Notes: generated by a model from the sequence alone, not told the origin. DNA of 8,453 nucleotides from an uncultured Bacteroidota bacterium (GCA_937934705.1 CALGYY010000042.1:1-8453), one strand, 5' to 3'. Counted from the stretch's first letter, positions 1 through 7,091 are shown. Translations and numbers: made by a program.

Positions 1-396
1 GGATATTCCGCTGGCCCGACCCCCGACCCTGATATAAAGTGTGTCGCCGGGGTTCACCGCAAAATCAGCCCTGCTGTAACCGCCATAATTTGTATTGTTC
101 ACCCAGTTGGCTCCGCCCTGCGCACCCCAGGCCTCAATGCTTAGCTGAGAAACCCCGGCAGGAACAATGAATAATTCCTCGCTGCCTGTAAAAGCAAAGA
201 TGACGGAATCCTGCCCGCAGGTGTCCATCCCCGCCGGTGCTGCAAAGCTGACCACTGCACCACATGTGCCGGGGTCAACATTCACCATGATATCCGGTGA
301 ACATGTGATGACCGGGCATTGCGCATTTACCGCCGGACTGCAGAGTGCAAGGATACCCGCAAACAGCAAGGAAGTTCTCAGTGTAATTCTTTTCAT
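1..396 (-). CDS. Secreted protein with HYR-like segment and glycine-rich domain (3' end outside window)
   Basis: The first 132 residues are present; the reading frame is still open at the window edge. Residues 1-25 form a signal peptide: basic MKR start, hydrophobic core, and an A-V-N-A site before Gln26, typical of Bacteroidota exported proteins. Residues 26-57 (CPVITCSPDI and onward, with Cys27, 32, 45) resemble the start of an HYR-type immunoglobulin-like module. From about residue 64 the sequence reads F-x-F-T-G-S-E-E-x-F-x-V-P-A-G-V, then I-E-A-W-G-A-Q-G-G, a Gly/Asn-rich stretch with Y-G-G-Y, and Y-I-R-V-G-G. This matches the glycine-rich (ALK/LTK-like) domain common in Bacteroidota surface proteins. 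The start at 396 is chosen because it opens directly into the signal peptide and lies 36 bp from a -7 box. A T9SS sorting tail may follow beyond the window but cannot be seen. Probable role: cell-surface or extracellular structural or adhesive protein; no enzyme motif is visible. Confidence 0.82.
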   Translation of the reverse strand, partial: MKRITLRTSLLFAGILALCSPAVNAQCPVITCSPDIMVNVDPGTCGAVVSFAAPAGMDTCGQDSVIFAFTGSEELFIVPAGVSQLSIEAWGAQGGANWVNNTNYGGYSRADFAVNPGDTLYIRVGGRASGIS

Positions 397-432
397 ACCT
401 GATGAATTTTCTGTTTAAAAATGATTTGAGGA

Positions 433-440
433 CAAAGATA
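433..440 (-). promoter_or_regulatory. Putative Bacteroidota -7 promoter box for the gene starting at 396
   Basis: The minus strand reads TATCTTTG, a full match to TAnnTTTG. It lies 36 bp before the ATG at 396, giving an untranslated leader of about 30 nt. No TTG is found at the expected -33 spacing, so only half of the promoter signature is supported. Confidence 0.45.
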
Positions 441-523
441 TAAAACAGAAGCATACAGGCAGAATAGTTTATACTGAGGTCAACCCTGACCGGAAACATT
501 GTCTGATCATGAGCTGCAGGGCA

Positions 524-2308
524 TTACTTCCTCTGATCCTGCTCCGCCTTCACCTTTATGGTGTCGAGAATAAGTTGTATGAAACTCTGCCTGTCGTCAG
601 TGCTCTTCAGTTTCTGCATTTCCGTCAGCACCTTGGCAAAATCGCCCGTCAGCAGGTATTTCGAATGATTGAGCAGCATGCCGTACATGGCTGCACAGGC
701 CGCCAGCCGGAAATTTTCCGAAGCACGTGTCCATTCCCTGTAATCGTGCACAACTGCCACGCTGTCCGTCCCTGCCTCCGATGTTGCAATATCAATGTAA
801 CTGATATGAACACAGGCGAGCTCATTGTTAACGGCATCTGTGGTCCTCATCTGTGACGACTGGTAGCGCATCTGGTCCACTCCGGTTGCACCGGTGTTAT
901 TCAGCCGTATTTCATACAGGGCGGTCACCGTGTGATCCATCCCGATATCTCCTGCATCCTTAGTGACATCGGCAAAGTCCTGGTCTTCCAGCTTGCGGTT
1001 CTCATATCCGATCAAACGGTACTCAGAAACTTTCGCCGGATTGAATTCAACTTTGAATTTCACATCTTTCGCCAGAGTATACAACATCCCTTTCACCCCC
1101 TGCGCAAGGAATCTGTTTGCTTCATCTTTATCGTTGATATAGTAGTAATTGCCATTTCCTGCATTTGAGAGCTCTTCCATTTTATTGTCCTGGTAATTTC
1201 CCATTCCGAAACCCAGGATGGTCAGATAGATTCCTGAATTTCTCCTGCTGCTGATGAGATCAACGAGTTCGGCATCTGATGTAACACCGACATTAAAATC
1301 CCCGTCGGTCACAAGAATCACGCGGTTGTTGCCTCCGGTGATGAAGTTCGCCGCCGCCACCTCATAGGCCAGGGTAATTCCTGCTGAACCGGCCGTGTAT
1401 CCGCCGGGGTACAGTGCATCAATCTTCTGAATGATCAGTTCCTTTTTTGATACCGGGGTTGAAGCAAGCGCAATCCCGGAAAAACCTGCATACACGACGA
1501 TGGCCACCTTGTCCCTGCCTGAAAGCTGATCCAGGAGGATCTTCAGCGAGGTTTTCACCAGGGGCAGTTTCAGCGGGTCATCCATGGAGCCGGAAACGTC
1601 GATCAGAAAAACCAGGTTGTTCTTCTGGGTTTTGCCCGGATCGCCCGGCCGTGTGGTTAAGCCGATCTGCAGGAGATGTGTTGCGGGGTTCCAGGGGCAA
1701 TCAGAAAATTCGGTGCATACAGAGAGCAGGTGACTCCCGTCGCCCGCGGGATAGGAATAATCAAAGTAATTGATGATCTCTTCAATCCTGGTGATGTATT
1801 TCGGCGGCATTTTGGTACGGGTCTGCACGAAACTCTTCACCACGCCATATGAAGCGGCGTCTACATCACTTGAAAATACGGAAACCGGATCTGCCGACAC
1901 TTTTATGAAATCATTTTCCTTGATATATTTGTATGTTTCGGTATTTATTTCGGGGAAAGGCATGCCATCCGCGCATACATAATCCTCGCTGACCATGATA
2001 TTCAGCGTGGTGGTTTCGTTATCCCTGATATCAACCCGTGTAACCGGAACGTTTCCCCTGCCCGGAATTCCAAGGCTTACATCATAATTGTCTGGCACCA
2101 CTCCGTTCACCTGGTAATCTCCGTTCATATTGACCGATGAGGCTGTAACGAATCGCCCTCCCTGCGTCAGAATCACATTTGCCTTACGGATCGCCTGTCC
2201 CGTGGAGGCATCAATCAGGGATCCGTGAAGGTTCCCCTTTCCGCCCTGCGCCTGCATTATCAGCGGTGTACAGAGCAGGGCTGCAAACAGCATCAGGAAT
2301 TTTCTCAT
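524..2308 (-). CDS. Exported YfbK-type von Willebrand factor A domain protein
   Basis: 594 residues, complete. Residues 1-20 are a signal peptide (cleavage near M-Q-A/Q-G); no convincing lipobox is present. Residues about 25-108 look like a carboxypeptidase-regulatory-like beta-sandwich (G-x-L-I-D-A-S-T-G-Q-A-I-x-x-A-N-V). Residues about 123-190 match the YfbK N-terminal domain, with the hallmark FSSDVDAASYGVVKSF and then RIEEIINYFDYSYP. The VWA domain covers about 231-405 with an intact MIDAS metal site: D237-x-S239-x-S241, T305 and D335. Residues about 410-590 match the YfbK C-terminal domain (DUF3520-like; RLIGYENRKL, then TALYEI). MIDAS VWA domains usually bind Mg2+ and mediate protein-protein contacts, so a periplasmic or surface assembly or adhesion role is plausible. 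Escherichia coli YfbK shares the core domains; its function is not well defined. The gene is divergent from the 2523 gene across a 214-bp region and has its own weak -7 box. Confidence 0.92.
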   Translation of the reverse strand: MRKFLMLFAALLCTPLIMQAQGGKGNLHGSLIDASTGQAIRKANVILTQGGRFVTASSVNMNGDYQVNGVVPDNYDVSLGIPGRGNVPVTRVDIRDNETTTLNIMVSEDYVCADGMPFPEINTETYKYIKENDFIKVSADPVSVFSSDVDAASYGVVKSFVQTRTKMPPKYITRIEEIINYFDYSYPAGDGSHLLSVCTEFSDCPWNPATHLLQIGLTTRPGDPGKTQKNNLVFLIDVSGSMDDPLKLPLVKTSLKILLDQLSGRDKVAIVVYAGFSGIALASTPVSKKELIIQKIDALYPGGYTAGSAGITLAYEVAAANFITGGNNRVILVTDGDFNVGVTSDAELVDLISSRRNSGIYLTILGFGMGNYQDNKMEELSNAGNGNYYYINDKDEANRFLAQGVKGMLYTLAKDVKFKVEFNPAKVSEYRLIGYENRKLEDQDFADVTKDAGDIGMDHTVTALYEIRLNNTGATGVDQMRYQSSQMRTTDAVNNELACVHISYIDIATSEAGTDSVAVVHDYREWTRASENFRLAACAAMYGMLLNHSKYLLTGDFAKVLTEMQKLKSTDDRQSFIQLILDTIKVKAEQDQRK

Positions 2309-2347
2309 GGCTGAAAGAAATTATCGGATGTGATTGTGAATAAACTA

Positions 2348-2355
2348 CAACGATA
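2348..2355 (-). promoter_or_regulatory. Possible -7 box for the VWA gene
   Basis: The minus strand reads TATCGTTG, one mismatch from TAnnTTTG, 40 bp before the ATG at 2308. The spacing resembles that of the box at 433-440. No TTG lies at the expected upstream distance, so this is a weak call. Confidence 0.3.
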
Positions 2356-2407
2356 AAAGGTCAGATCTTATTGAGTCGGATCATCCAGGATTTTTATTAC
2401 GGATTAC

Positions 2408-2438
2408 TTGCTTTTCACGAAGCAAAGCCTTAGCTTTG
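2408..2438 (+). promoter_or_regulatory. Bacteroidota-type promoter (TTG-N20-TAGCTTTG) for the FGE-fold/T9SS gene pair
   Basis: TTG at 2408-2410, a 20-bp spacer, then TAGCTTTG at 2431-2438, a full match to the Bacteroidota consensus TTG-N(17-23)-TAnnTTTG. Transcription would start near 2445, leaving a leader of about 78 nt before the ATG at 2523. The -7 box lies in the right arm of the palindrome at 2421-2440, so a protein bound to the palindrome would block it. Confidence 0.55.
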
Positions 2439-2440
2439 CT
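2421..2440. repeat. Perfect 8-bp inverted repeat overlapping the -7 box
   Basis: Arms AGCAAAGC (2421-2428) and GCTTTGCT (2433-2440) are exact reverse complements around a 4-nt centre (CTTA). No T-run follows on the plus strand. It sits in the divergent intergenic region more than 100 bp upstream of the VWA gene start, so it is not placed as a terminator for either flanking gene. Overlap with the promoter suggests an operator or a structured 5' region; which one is not resolved. Confidence 0.6.
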
Positions 2441-2452
2441 GCACTCTGACGT

Positions 2453-2471
2453 AATTCTGCGGGTCAGAATT
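2453..2471. repeat. 7-bp inverted repeat (hairpin) near the predicted mRNA 5' end
   Basis: Arms AATTCTG (2453-2459) and CAGAATT (2465-2471) are exact reverse complements around CGGGT. With the promoter at 2408-2438 it would fold about 8 nt into the transcript of the 2523 gene. A 5' hairpin could stabilise the mRNA, or the repeat could be a second protein-binding site. Confidence 0.4.
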
Positions 2472-2522
2472 CCTGTAAAATCATTTCTTATACGATCAAT
2501 TACTTACAAATCCATCAAACTT

Positions 2523-4133
2523 ATGAGATCAATTCTGAAACTTTTGGTGATGACCGTTGTGCTGAGCTCCACGGGCATGAGTCTTTGGGGCAACAACCTG
2601 AGGATCACAAATTTGACTAACACAAATCCGGGTGCTGCAGACCCGATTCTCACCTTCGACATTGCCTGGGACAACAGCTGGCGTGTGGCCTCCGGACCCA
2701 ACAATTATGATGCGGTCTGGCTTTTTGTCAAATGCCAGCAGGTTCCTACAGGGATGCCAAATTGTGAATCCTACCAGGAATGGCATCATGCCAGTATGAC
2801 CAACGTGAGCGGCGATTTTTCGGCAGGCTCGCCGCTTGAGATCGTTTTTGTGAACGACTCAGCGGGTATTTTTATCCGCCGTTCCGCGGATGGAATCGGC
2901 AACATCGGAACGACCACCATCACGATACGGTTGAAACTTCCGGTTCCTGTGTCTCCCTACGATCCGGAATACAACTTCAAGGTTTTCGGTATTGAAATGG
3001 TTTATGTACCACAGGGTGATTTTGAGCTGGGCGACGGGATCAGCACCAATACCTTTAACAGCATCACGATCAATAATTCAACCACCACTCTTACGCCGGC
3101 AGTTGTTGGCGGCAGTATCCAGCAGACTATCCCTGCTGAATTTCCCAAGGGATACGCGGCTTTTCATGCCATGAAGTATGAGGTGACCCAGCAACAATAT
3201 GTGGATTTCCTGAACACCCTGACCTTTGATCAGCAACTGGCACGGACCATTTTGTCGGCCGGACAGCTGGCCACGAATCCCGGCTCGGGTGGTTTGTGTG
3301 CGATGATTGCCAGTTGTTTGAACCGGAACAGCATCAAACTGATCACGGCGGGTGTGAACAACAGCAGGCCCGGTGTTTTCGGCTGTGATTTCCAGCCGGC
3401 ACCCGGAGATCCCTTTAACAGTGCCAATGACGGACAGGCGATTGCTGCCAATTACCTTAGTTATGCTGATCTTTTAAGTTACCTCGACTGGGCCGGTTTA
3501 CGTCCCATGACCAATTTTGAGTTCGAAAAGGTTTCCCGCGGTCCTCTTGCCCGTGTCGGAAACGAGTATATCTGGGGAACGACCAACATCACCCAGGCAC
3601 AGAGCACCAGTCTGAATAACCCGGGCATGGCTTCTGAAACCTCCTCTGTGAGCGGAAATGGACTGGCTGCCTATAATTCGGCTGCTGCCAATGGTCCGCT
3701 GCGCGTTGGATTCTCAGCTACGGGCAGCACCAACCGGGAAACCTCCGGAGCTTCTTACTACGGACTCATGAACCTCGGGGGGAATGTGTGGGAAATGGTC
3801 GCCGGAGGAAGCAATTCTGCCAATACCGGGTACAGATTAACTTATGCAGACCTTGGCGATGGTGAACTCACGGGTGCCGGAGTTTTCAATACCAACAACT
3901 GGCAATTATCTTCTTCTCTTTCCTATTCCACCCTCGGTTGCGGATGCTGCAGCAGCTATACCAAGTGGCATATGGAGCTTCGCGGAGGATCATTCACTTC
4001 TGCAGGAAGTACACTGAGGATCTCTGACCGGAGTAAGAACGGAACCACCACCTGCGGCGGTGGCCATGATTTCGGTTTCGGAAACGTGGCTGATCAGCGA
4101 CAGTCGGATGTAGGAGGTCGCGGAGTACGTTAA
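2523..4133 (+). CDS. Exported FGE/SUMF1-fold protein lacking the catalytic cysteines
   Basis: 536 residues. The ATG at 2523 is preferred over an in-frame TTG at 2436, because it starts directly at a signal peptide (residues 1-23) and the TTG overlaps the predicted promoter. Residues about 24-140 form an N-terminal beta-rich module with T-F-D-I-A-W-D-N-S-W-R and D-A-V-W-x-F-V-K, seen in Bacteroidota ahead of SUMF1 domains. Residues about 155-536 carry the FGE-sulfatase fold: FHAMKYEVTQQQYVDFLN (214-231), LRPMTNFEFEKVSRG (326-340), YGLMNLGGNVWEMV (413-426), LRGGSF (486-491) and the terminal GGRGVR. In true formylglycine-generating enzymes two copper-binding cysteines follow GGSF; here the region reads T-S-A-G-S-T-L, with none. 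An oxidase role is therefore unlikely, and a structural or binding role is inferred. A Cys cluster (C473, C475, C476) precedes LRGGSF. The stop is 24 bp before the next gene, suggesting co-transcription. No T9SS tail is present. Confidence 0.88.
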   Translation: MRSILKLLVMTVVLSSTGMSLWGNNLRITNLTNTNPGAADPILTFDIAWDNSWRVASGPNNYDAVWLFVKCQQVPTGMPNCESYQEWHHASMTNVSGDFSAGSPLEIVFVNDSAGIFIRRSADGIGNIGTTTITIRLKLPVPVSPYDPEYNFKVFGIEMVYVPQGDFELGDGISTNTFNSITINNSTTTLTPAVVGGSIQQTIPAEFPKGYAAFHAMKYEVTQQQYVDFLNTLTFDQQLARTILSAGQLATNPGSGGLCAMIASCLNRNSIKLITAGVNNSRPGVFGCDFQPAPGDPFNSANDGQAIAANYLSYADLLSYLDWAGLRPMTNFEFEKVSRGPLARVGNEYIWGTTNITQAQSTSLNNPGMASETSSVSGNGLAAYNSAAANGPLRVGFSATGSTNRETSGASYYGLMNLGGNVWEMVAGGSNSANTGYRLTYADLGDGELTGAGVFNTNNWQLSSSLSYSTLGCGCCSSYTKWHMELRGGSFTSAGSTLRISDRSKNGTTTCGGGHDFGFGNVADQRQSDVGGRGVR

Positions 4134-4157
4134 ACATGAATTCCAAATCATCAGAAG

Positions 4158-6461
4158 ATGTTTAACTCAACTCTGCGCAGACTACTGACTGCCTCAACCC
4201 TGTGTCTGGCGGGCTTAACAGCCGGTGCACAATTCACGGGGGGTGACGGCAGCGGGACAAGTGTGTATGCCCTGGTGCCCACCACTTGTTCTGCCATAAC
4301 CTACCCCGCCATTTTCGGCGGGGGGGATGAAGACGGGTATAGTCAGTCGGCCATTGTACAGACTTCATGCAGTCCGGTCATTATGCCTTCCGTTTTTTCA
4401 GGAGGAAGTGAAGACGGGTACAGCTATGCAGGTATCACCCAAAGTAGTTGTGTTCCCATAAGCTTACCCTCCATCTTTTCAGGAGGCATTGAAGACGGAT
4501 ATGCCTGGACGGCATTGACACAAAGCAATTGCGGAACGGTGGTTTTGCCCTCCATTTATACAGGGGGGCCTTCAAATGCAGATCCCGGCTTCCAGCTCAA
4601 TGCCGGCTGCGCCCCGCTGGCCGCTTTTGCAGCCAATCCCGCCAACCTTTGTCCAGGGGATACGGTACAATTCACCGACCTCAGCAATGGCGGGCCTACA
4701 GCATGGCTCTGGACCTTCCCCGGCGGACAACCTGCTTCTTCCACTCTGCAGAACCCGATCGTGGTTTACAATACTCCCGGGATTTATGATGTGAGCCTTA
4801 GCGTGACTTCCGGATACGGAAGCAACAGTGTCACTATCACAAACTATATCCATACAGGAACTCCTCCCCTGGTCAGTTTTCCGGATCTGACACCGCTTTG
4901 CGAAAATGACAGTCCGCTGACACTGAGCAGCGGTTCTCCGGCAGGGGGTATTTACAGCGGAACAGGAGTCAGCGGGGGCGTTTTTGATCCTTCTGCCGCC
5001 GGCAGTGGAATACACGACCTCTTCTATACTTATACGGATATTTCCGGCTGCAGCGCCACGGACACGGCCCGGGTAAATATACATCCCACCTATGAATTTA
5101 TCAGTAATGCGAATATCTGCAACGGAAACAGCTACACATGGAGGGGAAATTCGTATACCGTGGCGGGGACTTACCACGATGCCCTGATTTCGACAGGCGG
5201 TTGTGACAGCGTTTATACGCTGATACTGAGTACGAGTCCTGCATTCACCTTTAATCAGAGTCACATCATGTGCTCCGGTGAATCCTATACCTGGCAGGGA
5301 AACACCTACATCTTCCCGGGAAATTATACGGCCACTTATCAAACCGTGAACGGGTGCGACAGCATTTATCACCTGAACCTTTCGTTGAGGCCATCCTATG
5401 CTTTCACGCAGACCCAGGCCATCTGCCAGGGAGAATCTTTCTTCTGGCAGGGTAACAACTACACCACTGCAGGAACCTACAACATCACCTACAGCTCGGT
5501 GAACGGGTGCGACAGTTCATTCACCCTAAACCTTGTGGTGAGGCCGGTTTACAGCTTTTCTGAGCAATACACCATTTGCCAGGGAGATACCTACACCTGG
5601 CATGGCAATACATACACTGCAGCAGGAAGTTACACGGCCTCATACCAGACCATTCACGGCTGCGACAGTATTTATCATCTCACCCTGGATGTTAATCCTG
5701 TTTACGCGTTCACGGATCATGCGGGCATTTGCCCCGGTGATCAGTACAGCTGGCAGGGCAGTAATTACACACTTGCCGGAACCTATACTGCTGATTATTT
5801 AACAGCAGGTGGCTGTGACAGTACTTACACACTGATCCTGGATTATCATCCCGAGTACCTCATTGCAACTTACGATACCATCTGCGACGGGGACACCTAT
5901 CTCTGGCAGGGAAATACTTATACCAGCGGCGGTTCATACCCTGTAGTTTACAATACCGTGAACGGATGCGACAGTACCCTTGTACTCCATTTGTTTGTGC
6001 AGGGCGTGGATGTCAGCCTGAGTGTAAGTGATCCTGTAATTACAGCCAATGCATCTGCTGACGCTTACCAGTGGCTGGATTGTGATAATTCTTATGCTCC
6101 CATCAGTGGTGAAACCGCTCAGAGTTATACGGCACACGCCAACGGCAATTTTGCAGTAGCTGTCACACAAAACGGCTGTACAGATACTTCAGCCTGTGTT
6201 CAGATCCTGACAGTCGGCATGGATGAGGCGGATCACAGTACCTTCAGTTTCTATCCAAATCCCAACGGAGGCAGCTTTGTGCTGGTCCTGGATGAGAATG
6301 CCAAAGTGGAGCTATATAACAATCTGGGCAGCCTGGTCTGGCAGCAGGAGAAAATGGCAGGCAGCCATGAAATCAGTCTTGTACTTGCCGATGGGGTTTA
6401 CCTGATCCGGGTGAGCGATGCCGGTGGTATTGTTACTAGACGAATGATCATTAAGAAGTAG
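4158..6461 (+). CDS. Large modular T9SS-secreted surface protein with PKD domain and two periodic repeat arrays
   Basis: 767 residues. Signal peptide 1-24 (T-A-G-A before Gln25). Residues 26-151 hold 27-residue repeats with the core F/Y-x-G-G-x-x-D-G-Y and a Cys per unit. Residues about 155-232 are a PKD domain (W-L-W-T-F-P-G-G, then V-V-Y-N-T-P-G-I-Y-D-V-S-L-S-V-T). Residues 236-309 form a second beta module (L-C-E-N-D, then G-G-I-Y-S-G-T-G-V). Residues 310-615 are six 51-residue repeats, each with a Cys pair 28 apart. Residues about 618-683 are Ig-like (A-Y-Q-W-L-D-C-D). Residues 694-767 are a type A T9SS sorting domain: FSFYPNPNGGSF, ELYNNLGSLVW, a DGVYLIRV strand, and a basic end RRMIIKK. 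The tail is normally removed during export across the outer membrane, and the protein is anchored or released. A likely role is adhesin or surface-layer filament; no catalytic motif is seen. It follows the FGE-fold gene by 24 bp and ends before a strong terminator. Confidence 0.93.
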   Translation: MFNSTLRRLLTASTLCLAGLTAGAQFTGGDGSGTSVYALVPTTCSAITYPAIFGGGDEDGYSQSAIVQTSCSPVIMPSVFSGGSEDGYSYAGITQSSCVPISLPSIFSGGIEDGYAWTALTQSNCGTVVLPSIYTGGPSNADPGFQLNAGCAPLAAFAANPANLCPGDTVQFTDLSNGGPTAWLWTFPGGQPASSTLQNPIVVYNTPGIYDVSLSVTSGYGSNSVTITNYIHTGTPPLVSFPDLTPLCENDSPLTLSSGSPAGGIYSGTGVSGGVFDPSAAGSGIHDLFYTYTDISGCSATDTARVNIHPTYEFISNANICNGNSYTWRGNSYTVAGTYHDALISTGGCDSVYTLILSTSPAFTFNQSHIMCSGESYTWQGNTYIFPGNYTATYQTVNGCDSIYHLNLSLRPSYAFTQTQAICQGESFFWQGNNYTTAGTYNITYSSVNGCDSSFTLNLVVRPVYSFSEQYTICQGDTYTWHGNTYTAAGSYTASYQTIHGCDSIYHLTLDVNPVYAFTDHAGICPGDQYSWQGSNYTLAGTYTADYLTAGGCDSTYTLILDYHPEYLIATYDTICDGDTYLWQGNTYTSGGSYPVVYNTVNGCDSTLVLHLFVQGVDVSLSVSDPVITANASADAYQWLDCDNSYAPISGETAQSYTAHANGNFAVAVTQNGCTDTSACVQILTVGMDEADHSTFSFYPNPNGGSFVLVLDENAKVELYNNLGSLVWQQEKMAGSHEISLVLADGVYLIRVSDAGGIVTRRMIIKK
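4233..4610 (+). repeat. 27-residue (81-bp) tandem repeats in the N-terminal part of the T9SS protein
   Basis: Anchor aromatic residues fall at 26, 53, 80, 107 and 134, exactly 27 apart, and cysteines at 44, 71, 98 and 125 are also 27 apart (the last, 151, is at 26). The core F-S-G-G-x-E-D-G-Y is best kept in copies two to four; the first and fifth have drifted. G-G-x-x-D-G-Y elements are seen in other Bacteroidota secreted proteins; no function is known to me. Confidence 0.85.
5085..6002 (+). repeat. Six tandem 51-residue (153-bp) Cys-paired repeats
   Basis: Copies begin at Pro310, 361, 412, 463, 514 and 565 with no length variation. First cysteines (321, 372, 423, 474, 525, 576) and second cysteines (349, 400, 451, 502, 553, 604) are each 51 apart. 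The consensus is C-x-G-x-x-Y-x-W-x-G-N-x-Y, then G-x-Y, then G-C-D-S, then L-x-L. Each copy is predicted to be a small beta domain closed by one disulfide. Nucleotide similarity between copies is only moderate, so the duplications are old and held by selection on the protein. Confidence 0.93.
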
Positions 6462-6491
6462 GCTCAGGGATTCCCGGGCCATCAAAAAGTT

Positions 6492-6530
6492 ACGGCTGCA
6501 TTTCCCGTTTTCAGCGGGATCTGCAGCCGT
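6492..6530. terminator. Two-way terminator hairpin between convergent genes
   Basis: A perfect 9-bp stem, ACGGCTGCA (6492-6500) with TGCAGCCGT (6522-6530), encloses an inner CCCG/CGGG stem. On the plus strand it is followed by TTCATTTT, and on the minus strand by AACTTTTTG. It lies 30 bp after the stop of the T9SS gene and 27 bp from the stop of the facing lipoprotein gene, so it can serve both. Confidence 0.85.
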
Positions 6531-6557
6531 TCATTTTAAACCTGCCAGGTCAGCGGT

Positions 6558-7091
6558 CTAAACTTTTCGTCCCTTCATAACATGCCTTCTGATTTCGAAG
6601 GTATTGATGGCAGATTTCCGGATCAGGAGGGCGGCCCTGGAGCCTTCGGCCTGTATCTGATACGTCTGTCCGTCGTAGGTGACCTCCCCCATATTGTTGA
6701 CCCATTTATGAGCCAGGATCTGGTAGTTCTCGATTTTCGCGCCGGGGGTCAGGCCAAACTTCAGGGTTTTGCCATCGCCCATTTCAAAAGAAATATCAAG
6801 GGATTTGTCACTTACTCCCGTACAGACCCCCGGTGTAAATTTCTTCAGTACGATAATATGTATATATTTTCCGTTTTCCATTTTGACCTTTCCTGAGGTC
6901 ACATTCAGGTTCCCTGAGGTCAGCTCTCTTTTCAGCACGACATCACGGTCGACATAGAATTGCAACTGGGTCAGGTCAACGGAATTGGCTTCCAGTTTTT
7001 TCCGGATATCCTGAGTGAAATAAGATTTGGGGCCGCTGCAGGCGGCAAGAGCCAGTGCGGACAGGACAAAGAGTTTCACTAATGTTTTCAT
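6558..7091 (-). CDS. Small lipoprotein of unknown function
   Basis: 177 residues with the start at 7091. A longer in-frame start at 7187 would add 32 residues ahead of the signal peptide and is rejected. Residues 1-17 form a lipoprotein signal ending in L-A-A with Cys18 as the lipidated residue, followed by S-G-P-K-S. No acidic surface-export signal follows Cys18, so the mature protein may stay at the inner leaflet of the outer membrane. The rest is a mixed, mostly beta-predicted domain with alternating strands such as F-Y-V-D-R-D-V-V-L-K-R-E-L, Y-I-H-I-I-V-L-K-K-F and Y-D-G-Q-T-Y-Q-I, and a lone Cys90. I do not recognise the family and see no catalytic motif. It follows udk on the same strand after 128 bp, with a hairpin between, and has no clear promoter of its own. 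Confidence 0.85.
   Translation of the reverse strand: MKTLVKLFVLSALALAACSGPKSYFTQDIRKKLEANSVDLTQLQFYVDRDVVLKRELTSGNLNVTSGKVKMENGKYIHIIVLKKFTPGVCTGVSDKSLDISFEMGDGKTLKFGLTPGAKIENYQILAHKWVNNMGEVTYDGQTYQIQAEGSRAALLIRKSAINTFEIRRHVMKGRKV

Noticed and set aside
2436..2522. Extended TTG start for the FGE-fold gene
   Set aside because: It would add 29 residues before a good signal peptide, and the codon overlaps the -7 box of the predicted promoter.
3984..4133. Variable region of a diversity-generating retroelement (such targets often have this fold at the C-terminus)
   Set aside because: No reverse transcriptase or template repeat is visible in the window, and the region shows no adenine-rich codon bias. 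Flanking sequence would be needed to exclude it fully.
4572..5372. 266-codon open frame on the minus strand
   Set aside because: It lies wholly inside the T9SS gene, has no signal or domain, and reflects the codon composition of the repeats on the other strand.
5085..6002. CRISPR-like or satellite DNA array
   Set aside because: The 153-bp periodicity is in frame, the copies are diverged, and the conserved positions are protein residues, so it is a coding repeat.
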